A DNA stretch of 64,000 bases, taken from contig QRFJ01001027.1 in assembly GCA_006176705.1 (NCBI GenBank), positions 124,001 through 188,000 on the forward strand, in the 5' to 3' direction. The position numbers and the translations under genes were made by a program. This DNA comes from Cocos nucifera (taxonomy: Eukaryota; Streptophyta; Magnoliopsida; Arecales; Arecaceae). Shown here one piece after another: positions 50,061-59,577 of this stretch. The first letter of the stretch is position 1. Every line of letters starts with the position of its first letter. The notes under the pieces were generated by a model. The model did not search any database and was not told the origin of the DNA. It saw only the letters and a list, made by a program, of their open reading frames with translations.

Positions 50061-50440
50061 GATCTTCTCGCTCCTAGGTGCAACCGACGGCCCTGCCGAT
50101 CTTCTCTCTTCCTAGCACAATCGGCACCCCTTCTATCTTCTCGCTTCCAGGTGCAACTAACGACCCCTCCGATCTTCTCGCTCACAGGCGCAACTCATGC
50201 GACCCCACCAATCGATCTCCTCTCCACGGCGATCCCTCCGATCTTCTTACCCCTAAATGCAACTCGTGTGACCCCACCGACCAATCTCCTCCCCGCAGTG
50301 ACCCCTCTGATCTTCTCGCTCCCAGGCGCTACCCGTGCGACCCCCCCCAGCAGATCCACTCCCCATGGTGACCCTTTCGATCTTCTCGCTCCCAGACGCA
50401 ACCTGTGCGACCCCTCCGACCGATCTCCTCCCGACGGTGG
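50061..50440 (+). repeat. 69-bp C-rich tandem repeat, copy 1
   Basis: GATCTTCTCGCT recurs at 50061, 50098, 50132, 50171, 50240, 50309 and 50379. The spacing is first 34-39 bp and then 69-70 bp, so half-units precede full units. 69 is a multiple of three, which keeps long frames open on both strands by chance. Confidence 0.85.
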
Positions 50441-50556
50441 CTCCAACTTTCCTCCCCCATGCCAGGCATGGCCAAGCCAATTGTAGCGGCACCAAAGTTC
50501 TTCCCCACGCATGACAGACATAGCTAAATCCATCCCCAGCAACGTTGATCTCCTCC

Positions 50557-50627
50557 CAAAAGAAAAAGATGAAGAAGAAGAAAAAAAGAATGAGAAGAAG
50601 AGGAGAGAGAAGAGGAGGAAAGAAGCC
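50557..50627 (+). repeat. purine-rich simple repeat, copy 1
   Basis: AAGAAGAAGAAA-type tract of about 70 bp. A matching tract is at 55397-55487 in the second internal region. Confidence 0.85.
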
Positions 50628-51192
50628 AGCTAGTCGATCCTCTCCACCTTACACCTACGCGTGTCCGGTCGGTGTCCTCTCAACAACATTGACCCTCTCC
50701 CCCACATGCCCAGGTGTGGATGAACCTGCCATGATGACGTCGAGGTCCGTGCACCTTCAGTGCGGCTGAACCCGCCACCAAGCAGCCCTCAAAGTCCTCG
50801 TGTGCATAATGTCGAAGTCCTCACAAGGCCTGTGCACTCCCAACGTGGTCAAGGTCCCCTATGTGCTGAGGTCCGTGCACTTCCAATGCGATCGAAGTCT
50901 CCTGCACATACATTTGTTCGACCTTTTCCAAAGTTCTCCCATATGCATCTCACATCATACAGCACCAAAGCTGAGTTGGAGCAACCCCGAAGCTACCCAC
51001 AAAATGCCACAACCCCCACACATGGCTCTGTGAATTTCACCCGCTAAAGCCAAGTTGAAAAAAAAAGGAGAGAGAGAGAGAGAAGAAAAAGAGGAAGACA
51101 AAATTTGATCTGAACCAGAGTATTCTAAGGCAAAAGCCCATAGCAAGAAGGGGTCAAATAGAACCCAAGATCTCCCAAACAGAAAACTCATG

Positions 51193-51252
51193 GTAAGAGA
51201 CTTTTAAACTTCTGTCCATTATTATTTTCTTTTCCTTTTTTCTTTCTCGTAG
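51193..51252 (+). other. possible mini-intron in Tat-like region 1
   Basis: A 60-bp stretch with the donor-like CATGGTAAGAG, a long T/C tract and acceptor-like TCGTAGG. The same arrangement is at 56039-56090 (52 bp, TTGCAGG). It is shorter than most plant introns, so I treat it as a hint only. Confidence 0.3.
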
Positions 51253-51639
51253 GGCTATAGGACACCAAAACCAATGTTGAACCCAAAGCTAATAAAGACT
51301 AAGTTCAAGAAACTAAGGCTAAAGTTAAAGTAAAAATAAATACTAAAGCTGAAGTTAGAATCCAGACCGATCTGAGGTCAAGTTCAAGATCAAGTCAGGG
51401 TCAAAATGAATGCAAGATCGCTCTAAATTGAATAGGCCCTTATGTGGAAATCATCCGATCGAGAACTTACTATTTGAAGGAGATTGGAGGGGCTACACTT
51501 CCATGATCCTAAAATTTAAAAAATTTATAAATATATTATTAATAACCTCGCTTTAATAAAGTTTCTTTATCTTAATATTCTTATTTTTGGTGCAAATTAA
51601 ATGATGACAAGAAAATATCCAACCGAACTTCATTTTTAA

Positions 51640-52130
51640 ACGAAGTAGAAGGCCTCCGGTTATTTAAGAAAGGAGGTTAACCTTATCCAAGCGAGGGTGA
51701 AGGTCTCCGATCATTTAAGACAAGAAGTTAAACTCGTCATAGCAAGGGTGAAGGCCTTCGGTTATTTAAGATAGAAGGTTAACATCATCATCCAAGCAAG
51801 GGTGAAGGCCTCCGATTATTTAAGACAGCAGGTTAATTTCGTCATAGCGAGGGTGAAGGCCTTTATTTAAAATAGGAGGTTAACCTCATGTAGCGAGGGT
51901 AAAAGCCTTTGGTCATTTAAGACAGGAGGTTAACCTCATCCTAGCGAGGGTGAAGGTCTTCGGTTATTTAAGACAGGAGGTTAATCTCATCGTACCAAGG
52001 GTGAAGGCCTCCGATTATTTAAGACAGAAGGTTAACCTTGTCCAAGCAAGGGTGAAGGCCTCCGATTATTTAAGATAGGAGGTTAACCTCATCCTAGTGA
52101 GGATGAAGGCCTCCAATTTTTAAACACGAG
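51640..52130 (+). repeat. 51-54 bp tandem repeat, copy 1
   Basis: About nine units with the core GAAGGCCTCCGATTATTTAA and GGAGGTTAACCTC. AGGGTGAAGG recurs every 51-54 bp (for example near 51694, 51745, 51799 and 51850). Confidence 0.85.
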
Positions 52131-52400
52131 ATTAAAGATCAAGGTTTATAGAAATCTAGCCTCAGAAGTCATGGGTCTACAGAAATCCAAGTTCAGAGTA
52201 TAAAAATTTATAGAAATCCAATCTTAGAAGGCAAAGATCTGCAAAAATCTAAACTCAGAATATCAAAATTTATAGAAATCCAACCTTAGAAGGTAGAGAT
52301 CTGCAGAAATCCAAGCTCAGAATGTCAATATATGCAGAAATCAGACCTTAAAAGGCAGAGGTTAGCAGAAATCTAAGTTCAAAATGCTGAGGACAAAATT
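52131..52400 (+). repeat. 31-bp tandem repeat (62-bp dimer), copy 1
   Basis: GCAGAAATCC-type units every 31 bp, alternating between CAAGCTCAG and GACCTTA versions, so the higher-order unit is 62 bp. Confidence 0.8.
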
Positions 52401-52558
52401 GAATTTGAGCTAGAAGATAAACACCTTCGAACAATTTCAATAAAAAATCTGAAGATTCTGAGTCTAAATGACAAAAAAGGATATGTCTTCGGCAAAGTCT
52501 GATTTGGTATACTTTCTTCGTTCGAACCAAGGCTCGGACTTAGAAGTAGAGAGGCTAT

Positions 52559-53625
52559 TATTGGGGATATTTTATGGTAGCCGAAGACATGAGAAGTTAG
52601 GTTGATTGAAGGTCATTAGAAGGCTGATGCTGAGGTCCTAGTTTAGGTCGAGCTTGAGGTCATCAAAAAATGGAAGCTAGGGTCAGAGCATAGGCTGAAT
52701 TGAAGGTCATCGAAGGTTGAGCTCGAAATCCTAATTTAGGTCGAGCTAGAGATCATCAAAAGATTGAGGCTAGGATTATAATTTAGGCAAATTGAAGGTC
52801 ATCAGAAGGTTGAGGCTGAGGTTCTAATTTAGGCCGAGCTTGATATCATCAAAAGATTGAGGCTAGGATCAGAATTTAGGCTGATTGAAGATCATCAGAA
52901 GGCTGAGATCGAGGTCCTAATTTAGGCCGAGCTTGAAATCATCAAAAGATTGATGCCAGGATCAGAATTTAGGCTGATTGAAGGTCATCAAAAGGCTGAG
53001 GCCGAGATCCTAATTCAGACCAAGCTTGAGGTCTTTTGTTGATTGAAGGTCATCAGAAGGCTAAGGTTGAAGTCCTAATTCAGGCCAAGCTTGAGCTCAG
53101 CAAAAGATTGAGGCCAGGATCAGAATTTAGGCTGATTGAAGATCATTAGAAGGTTGAGGCCGAGGACCTAATTTAGGCGGAGCTTGAGGTCATCAAAAGA
53201 TTGAGGCCAGGGTCAAAACTTAGATTGATTGAAGGTCATTAGAGGGCTGAGACTGAGGTCCTAATTCAGACTGAACTTAAGGTCATCAGAAGGCCGAAGT
53301 CTCCACTCTCGGTTCTAGATTGTTAATTCAAGAGATGATCCCCCTACATGCCATGAGGGGATAGTACCTGACATGATTCCTAAGAATATTCTAGTGGGCA
53401 AGTAAAATATCTCTGACAACTTCTTGATCTCCCACAACTAACAATCCATAATTCATCCTAACAAACTTGGCACACCTTCTATAAAAGAGATAAAAAGAGA
53501 GATCCTAAGGTACGCGAGCTCTTCTCTCCAAAAATGCTCATCTTCTTTCTTCTGTTGAATGAAAAACTAACTTGAGCGTTGGAGGATCCCCACCAGAGCC
53601 AACTTCGATCAAGGACTTCTCTTGC
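52559..53625 (+). repeat. Tat-like gypsy LTR 2
   Basis: Starts TATTGGGGATATTTT (TG decayed) after the purine stretch AGTAGAGAGG. It contains the 93-bp array (about 52588-53290), TATAAAA at 53480-53486, and ends near CTCTTGCA at 53625. It has the same structure as LTR 1 without the insertion; length is about 1.07 kb. It serves as right LTR of region 1 and left LTR of region 2. Confidence 0.88.
52588..53290 (+). repeat. 93-bp tandem repeat array in Tat-like LTR 2
   Basis: Seven to eight units of the same repeat as in LTR 1, several with short deletions (for example near 53030). Confidence 0.85.
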
Positions 53626-54980
53626 AGGTACGGCCACCTCCGTTCCATTACTATCGATTTGTCGTCATCGCACAACACTAGCAACCTAACCTCAAGATGA
53701 ATTTTTGCATCAACAGAGTATAACCGCCTCCATCCCATCATCGTTGACTTGCCGTCATCGCAAAACTCTAGCAATCCAATCTCGAGATGGATTTTTGTAT
53801 CAACAGATGGCGCTAGAGAAAGGACTTTTGAGCTTGTTTGTAGAAAAAAATGAGCATCCAGCAAGAGGAGCTCCATCGCGTTGCCCTAATGCCGACAAGA
53901 TTCAGTGTCCATTTTCAAACTCTCCCATCCAGGCTCAAACTGGGGGGCTTCGAATGAGGAAGAAACTTTAATTGGGAAAAAAGGTCCAAGCTAGGAAGGA
54001 GATCATAACAAGGATGATCCAAACTAGCATAGACATCTCAGGATAAGCTTTCCTGTGTTGATGATTACTTTGGGATGAACCTATTATTATACTTATTACA
54101 TCTTCATTCGAGATTATGATATTATTTCTGTTCATTATTTTCATGGGTCACAAACTTTTAATATTTGGGTCAGATCAAAGCTATATTCTTCAAGCTAATG
54201 TTATCCATTCTCAAATAAGTTAATGTCAGGGATGTGCTATTTTCTTAGATACTGCTGCAACTATTTATTACTTTCCATATGTTGCTTTATTAAATGAAAT
54301 ATGTAGATCCAAAAATTCAGCTACTATTGTACACCAACTGGTCAGTGGTTTTGTCCTTATCAACTAACTAGAAATTTTATGGCTCTTCTTTAAATGTCAT
54401 ATATTCATATTAATGATTAATTCTGCTCTACGGTCATATGTTTAATTGCTACATACTACTCATAGTTAGACTTATCATTAGAACTCTACATGCTATTAAT
54501 TTTGTTTCATCTCTTATTACATCAAGTGGTTTCCTACTCTCAACTGGACTTAACATCGGAATCCTATATACTCTTAATGTTACTTCAGTTCTTACTATAT
54601 GTAATTGCATTTGGCTTTTCTCATTCCAGAGCTATCAGCTAATCTGCTCAAACTTTGACTTTCAGAAGGAAGAAAGAGAGGAGGGGTCGGCATCCGCAGG
54701 CCTCTCCCCAACCCAGCTAATCCAACTGGCCGATGTTCTTCTCACGTGTGTGTTCCACCGATCTCCCTCACGATCCCAGGAGGTGCCAATTTTCTCAAAA
54801 AAAAAAGAGAGAAAGAAGAAAAAGGGGTGGGCTCAACATCCGTAGGCCTCTCTCCCCAGCCCCTATGCATCCGACCGACATCTACCACCCTCGTGCACGT
54901 CGCATGTCCAATTGGCCTCCTCCAAGCCTGCACACCTTTGGCCGATCTTCTCTATCCTGCGCACCTAGGTGACTCCAGCC

Positions 54981-55300
54981 GATCTTCTCCCTCCCAGGCG
55001 CAACCAGCAATCCCTCCAATCTTCTCACTCCCAGGTGCAACTCGTTCAACCCCTCCAATCGATCTCCTTTCCGTAGTGACCCCTCCGATCTTCTCGCTCC
55101 CAAGTTCAACCCGTGCGACCCCCCTGGCCGATATCCTCCCCATGGTGACTCCTTCGATCTTCTCGCTCCTAGGTGCAACCCATGCGACCCCCCCAACTGA
55201 TCCCCTCCCCATGATGACCCTCCAATCTTCTCGCTCCTGGATGCAAACCGTGCAACCCCTCCGATCGATCTCCTCCTTGCGATGGCTCCAACTTTCCTCC
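54981..55300 (+). repeat. 69-bp C-rich tandem repeat, copy 2
   Basis: ATCTTCTC words at 54981, about 55017, 55087, 55156 and about 55223; full-unit spacing is 67-70 bp. Fewer half-units than copy 1. Confidence 0.85.
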
Positions 55301-55396
55301 TTAGTGCCCAAGCACGACCAAGCCCATTGCAACAGTGTCGAAGTTCTTCCCCATGCATGACAGATAGCTGAATCCATCCCTAACAATGCCGATCTC

Positions 55397-55487
55397 CTCC
55401 CAAAAAAAGAAGATGAAGAAGAAGAAGAAAAAGAAAGAAGAAAAGAAGAACAAGAAGAAGTAGAGAGAGAAGAGGAGGAAAGAAGCC
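55397..55487 (+). repeat. purine-rich simple repeat, copy 2
   Basis: About 90 bp of AAGAAGAAGAAA-type sequence, the counterpart of 50557-50627. Confidence 0.85.
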
Positions 55488-56249
55488 AGCCGACCGATCC
55501 TCTCCCCCTCCTACGCCTATGCATGTTCGGTCGGTGTCCTCTCAACAATGTTGACCCCCTCCCCCGCGTGGCCAAGTGTGGACGAACCTACCCTGATGAT
55601 GCTGAGATTCGTGCACCTCCAGTGCAGCTAAACCCACAACCAAGCAGCCCTCAAAGTCCTCATGCGCATAGTGTTGAAGTCCTCACGAGGCCTGTGTGCT
55701 CCCAACATGGCCGAGGTCCATGCACTTTCAATGTGGATGAAGTCCCCTGCATGTGCATTTGTTCAACCTTTTTTGAAGTTCTTCTATATGCATATCACGT
55801 CATACAACATCGAAGCTGACTTGGAGCAACCCCGAAACCACCCACAAAATGCGACAACCCCTGCACATGGCTCTATGAATTTCACCCACTGAAGCCAAAT
55901 TGAAAAAAGAAAAGAGGGAGGGAGAGAAGAAAATGAGAGAGACAAAATCTAAGCTGAACCAGAGTATTCCAAGGCAAAAGCCCATATAGCAAGAAGGGGT
56001 CAAACAGAACCCAAGGTCTTCCAAATAGAAAACTCATGGTAAGAGACTTTTAAACTTCTATCCATTTTTTTTTTCTTTTTTTTCTTGCAGGGCTATAGGA
56101 CACCAAAACCAAGGTCAAACACAAAGCTAATCAAGACTATGATCAAGAAAATAAGGCTAAAGTTGAAGTGGAAATAAATGCTAAAGCTGAAGTTGAAATC
56201 CAGACTAATCCGAGGTCAAGTTCAAGACCAAGTCAGGATCAAAATCAAT

Positions 56250-56385
56250 GCAAGATCGCTTCAAAATGGGAAGGCCCTTATGAGGTCGTGAAAATCATCT
56301 GAGTGAGAACTTACCATCTGAAGGAGATTGGAGTGGCTACACTCCCACGATCCTGAAATTCAGAAAATTTACAAATGTATTATCA
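56250..56385 (+). pseudogene. Ty3/gypsy integrase C-terminal remnant
   Basis: The frame reads KWEGPYEVVKII, a stop, VRTYHLKEIGVATLPRS, then ENLQMYY. This matches the conserved end of gypsy integrases (KWEGPY...YHL...LPR...NLKKYY). It is the only recognisable pol piece in the array. A poorer copy is at about 51420-51545. Confidence 0.78.
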
Positions 56386-56479
56386 ATAATCTTGCTTTAA
56401 TAAAGTTTTTTTTTATCTTAACATCTCTATTTTTGGTGTAAATTGAATGATGACAAGAAAATATCCAGCCAAACTTTAG

Positions 56480-56910
56480 TTTTAAATGAAGTAGAAGGCC
56501 TCTAGTTATTTAAGATAGGAGGTTAACCTTGTCCAAATGAGGATGAAGTTCTCTGATCATTTAAGACAGGAGGTTAACCTCGTCGTAGCTAGGTGAAGGC
56601 CTCCAGTCATTTAAGATAGGAGGTTAACCTCATCGTAATGAGGGTAAAGGCGTTCGGTTATTTAAGATAAGAGGTTAACCTCATCCAAATGAGGATAAAG
56701 GCCTTCGATTATTTAAGACAGAAGTTAACCTCATCCAAGCAAGGGTGAAGACTTTCGATTATTTAAGATAGGAGGTTAACCTTGTCGTAGCGAGGGTTTA
56801 AGATAGAAGGTTATCCTCATCATAGCGAGGGTGAAGGCCTCCAGTTATTTAAGATAGGAGGTTAACCTCATCCTAGCAAGGATGAAGAAGGCTTTCGATT
56901 TTTAAACATA
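56480..56910 (+). repeat. 51-54 bp tandem repeat, copy 2
   Basis: About eight units with the same GGAGGTTAACCTC core as 51640-52130. One unit near 56795 is truncated. Confidence 0.85.
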
Positions 56911-57175
56911 AGGTTAAAGATCAAGATTTACATAAATCCAACCTCAGAAGGTAGAGGTCTGCAGAAATCCAAGCTCAGAATATCAAGATTTGCAGAAATC
57001 CGATCTTAAAAGGCAAAGATCTATAGAAATTCAAACACAGAATATCAAGATTTGCAGAAATCTGACCTTAGCAAGTAAAGATCCGTAGAAAACTGAGTTC
57101 AGAATATCAATATATGCAGAAATCCGACCTTAAAATGTAGAGATTGGTAGAAATCTAAGCTTAAAATGCTAAGGA
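56911..57175 (+). repeat. 31-bp tandem repeat, copy 2
   Basis: Same 31/62-bp periodicity as at 52131-52400. Confidence 0.8.
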
Positions 57176-57340
57176 CAAAATTGAATCTAAGCTAGAAGAT
57201 AAAGACCTTCGAATAATTTCAATAAGAAATCTAAAGATTCTGAGTCTAAATGACAAAAAAGGATATATCTTTGGCAAAGTCTAATCTGGTATACTTCCTT
57301 CGTCCGAACCAAGACTCGAACTTGGAAGTAGGAGGGCTAT

Positions 57341-57719
57341 TGTTGAGGCTATTTTTGTACTAGCCGAAGATATGAGAAGTTAGGCTGATTGAAGATTATC
57401 AGAAGATTAAGGTCGAGGTCCTAATTCAGGTCGAGCTTGAGGTCATCAAAAGATTGAGGCCAGGATCAGAATTTAGGTTGATTGAAGGTCATCAGAAGGC
57501 TGAGATCGAGGTCCTAATTCAGGCCGAGCTTGAGGTCATCAAAAAATTGAGGTCAGGATTAGAATTTAGGCTGATTGAAGATCATCAAAAGGTTGAGACC
57601 AACATCCTAATTCAGGCCGAGCTTGAGGTCATCAAAAGATTGAGGTCAGGGTCAGAATTTAGGCTAATTGAAGGTCATCAGAAGGCTGAGACCGAGGTCC
57701 TAATTCAGGCCAAGCTTGA
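57341..57719 (+). repeat. Tat-like gypsy LTR 3, first part
   Basis: Starts TGTTGAGGCTATTTT after the polypurine stretch, then 93-bp repeats at exact 93-bp spacing (GAGGTCATC at 57439, 57532 and 57625). It is interrupted at 57719. The five bases CTTGA (57715-57719) recur at 58865-58869. Confidence 0.88.
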
Positions 57720-58498
57720 TGTTGTTCCTACGACTGCTCGAAGCCACAGTCGTAGATCCGATCTCTTGTATGAATCTAGGTGTTAATCTAGCAAACTGAA
57801 GAAGATCTAAGAAAGATGAGAGAAGCTAGGGTTTTACTGTTGGAACTAGAGAGAAGAGATAAGAGAGTTAGGAAGAAAAGCTCAATTATATTCCAACCTT
57901 GAAAACCCTAATACAACCTATGTATTTATACATAGCTATTAGGCCCAACCAAAAAACTCCCCAGCTAACCCAATACATGAAAGCACTCACCGAGTCTATG
58001 TACACCCATGTCTCCCATGCTCTCATCCTCTGAATTTAGATCTGACCCATACATGAATTAGCCACCTTAAGACCTCTCAAATCAGGCCTTAAGACCCCTA
58101 GGATTAACCCAGATCCTAGTCCAAAATAGACCCTCGCGTAATTCTGCCCGCGCACTGAGCTGGCTCAGTCTCAGCACTGAGCTGACTACGTTCCACTAGG
58201 TCGGCTCAGTCTGAAATTGAGCTAACCCAGTCCTGTGCCATGCCAACAGTCCCGAATGTGCACCTCTCTATTTTGCCTATGCACTGAGACTTAGCCAATC
58301 CAATTTTGGACTAAGTCGGCTAATCTATAGAAAATCTTTTTTCTACAGTCCTGATTCTTCGGCTTTGGTTCTTTACTTCACCTTATGTTTCAGATCTTTG
58401 AAGCACCAACCAAGCCCCTAGAATCTTCGGAGCCAACCTCCTGACTCCTCCCGTGGTGTCCCAAGGCTTGGGAGCACCATAAATCCTCACAATCTCCA
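57720..58498 (-). repeat. copia LTR related to elements A and B
   Basis: On the minus strand this reads TGTGAGGATTTATGG to GGAACAACA, about 780 bp. It carries the family's GCTCCCAAGCCTTGG, GAGCTGGCTCAG-like motifs and AGGTTAGC-type tail. A polypurine-like AAGGTGGAGAT precedes it at 58499-58509, so it is a 3' LTR in this orientation. Confidence 0.78.
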
Positions 58499-58864
58499 CC
58501 TTGGTGCTCTCAAGCCTTGGCAAACCATGGAAGGAGTCAATACAGACCTTTTCTCCCTCAACTCTCATCTTCTCTTCTCTCTAGAGTTGCCATCCTAGGG
58601 TTCTTGAAGAAGCCCTAGAGGAGGGCATCTCCCTCAAGCCCAAGGAGGGAGACGCCCCATCATAGATCCAGGTAGAGGATTGGTGGTTTGCTACCCATAG
58701 AGAATGTCACAGGTTCCTTCAGCTCCATACTAAAGATCAGGAGCTTCCGCAACATAGTATCGGAGTGCTTGTGATGTCAAGGATGATTGGCGTTCAAGCG
58801 ATATCATGGGTCTACAATTTGGTATCAGAGCTAGGTGATGCTTAGAATGTTGTGGACGGTAATA
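58499..58864. mobile_element. composite copia fragment with opposite-strand PBS
   Basis: Next to the minus-strand 3' LTR lie about 365 bp which, on the plus strand, look like the U5 end of another copia LTR followed by a PBS (TTGGTATCAGAGCT at 58819-58832) and about 30 bp more. The whole insertion 57720-58864 has a 5-bp target duplication, yet its two ends belong to opposite orientations. Confidence 0.6.
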
Positions 58865-59577
58865 CTTGAGGTCATCAAAAGATTAAGGCCAAGATCAGAA
58901 TTTAAGCTGATTGAAGGTCATTAGAAGGCTGAGGCCGAAGTTCTAATTCAGGCCGAGCTTGAGGTCATCAAAAGATTGAGGCCAAGGTCAGAATTTAGGC
59001 TAATTGAAGATCATCAGAAGGTTGAGACTGAAGTTCTAATTTAGGCCGAGCTTGAGGTCATCAAAAGATTGTCGCTAGGATCAGAATTTATGCTGATTGA
59101 GGTCATCAGAAGACTGAGATCGAGGTCCTAATTTAGGCCAAGATCAAAACTTAGGCTGATTGAAGGTCATCAGAGGGCTAAGGCCGAGGTCCTAATTTAG
59201 ACTAAACTTAAGATCATCAGAAGGTTGAAGTCCCCATTCTTGGCTCCAGGTTGTTAATTCACGTAATCAAGAGATAGTTCCCCCCACATGCCATGGGGGG
59301 ACAGTACCTGACATGATTCCTAAGAATATTCTGGTGGGTAAGCAAAATATCTCTGACAACTATCTACTCTCCTAGGACTAACAATCCACAACTCATCCTA
59401 ACAAACTCATGATGCCTTCTATAAAAGAGATAAAAAAAGAAATCCTAAGATATGCAAGCTTTTCTCTCCAAAAATGCTCATCCTCTTCCTTCTATCGAAT
59501 GAAAAACTAACTTAAGCATCAAAGAGTATCCTCCAGAGTCAACTCTGGTTGAGGATTTTTCTTATAGGTACGGCTGT
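58865..59577 (+). repeat. Tat-like gypsy LTR 3, second part
   Basis: More 93-bp units to about 59228, the unique LTR part with TATAAAA at 59420-59426, and an end near CTTATAGGTACGG. At 59578 it is cut by the Angela-like LTR. The sequence runs a few bases past the LTR end seen in the other copies, so the right target site of the array cannot be read. Confidence 0.82.

Larger units (their letters stand above)
48691..52558 (+). mobile_element. Tat-like internal region 1, pol-less
   Basis: 3.87 kb between LTR 1 and LTR 2. It holds, in order: a short gag-like remnant (48871-49116, LLSLFVGRNERLARGAP); about 700 bp of AT-rich sequence I do not recognise (49130-49760); C-rich 69-bp tandem repeats (50061-50440); a purine-rich tract (50557-50627); an unrecognised unique part (50640-51190); a possible short intron (51193-51252); a trace of the integrase C-terminus (about 51420-51545, readable as RTYYLKEIGGATLP); two more tandem arrays; and a polypurine stretch before 52559. 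Protease, RT, RNase H and the integrase core are absent. It is therefore non-autonomous, like large retrotransposon derivatives of the Tat clade. Confidence 0.65.
53626..57340 (+). mobile_element. Tat-like internal region 2, pol-less
   Basis: 3.7 kb, collinear with region 1. Order: gag-like remnant (frame 53705-53971, LLSLFVEKNEHPARGAPSR); unrecognised AT-rich part (54000-54660); 69-bp C-rich repeats (54981-55300); purine tract (55397-55487); possible mini-intron (56039-56090); integrase C-terminal remnant at about 56250-56385 (KWEGPYEVVKII, a stop, then RTYHLKEIGVATLP), the clearest sign of Ty3/gypsy origin; the two tandem arrays (56480-57175); and a polypurine stretch AGTAGGAGGG before LTR 3. 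No RT or RNase H. Confidence 0.7.

Noticed and set aside
50049..50486. Proline/serine-rich open frame, with a longer counterpart at 54746-55360 and open frames on the opposite strand
   Set aside because: The 69-bp C-rich tandem repeat keeps several frames open on both strands. Sequence is not conserved as protein between the two copies.
37215..53290. CRISPR-like regular repeats
   Set aside because: The units are head-to-tail tandem repeats without unique spacers, inside plant retrotransposon LTRs.
57454..57786. Open frame of about 110 residues with a 31-residue repeat
   Set aside because: It is the 93-bp LTR repeat read in one frame; 93 is a multiple of three so the frame stays open. No start context, no homologous protein, and other copies of the array have stops.
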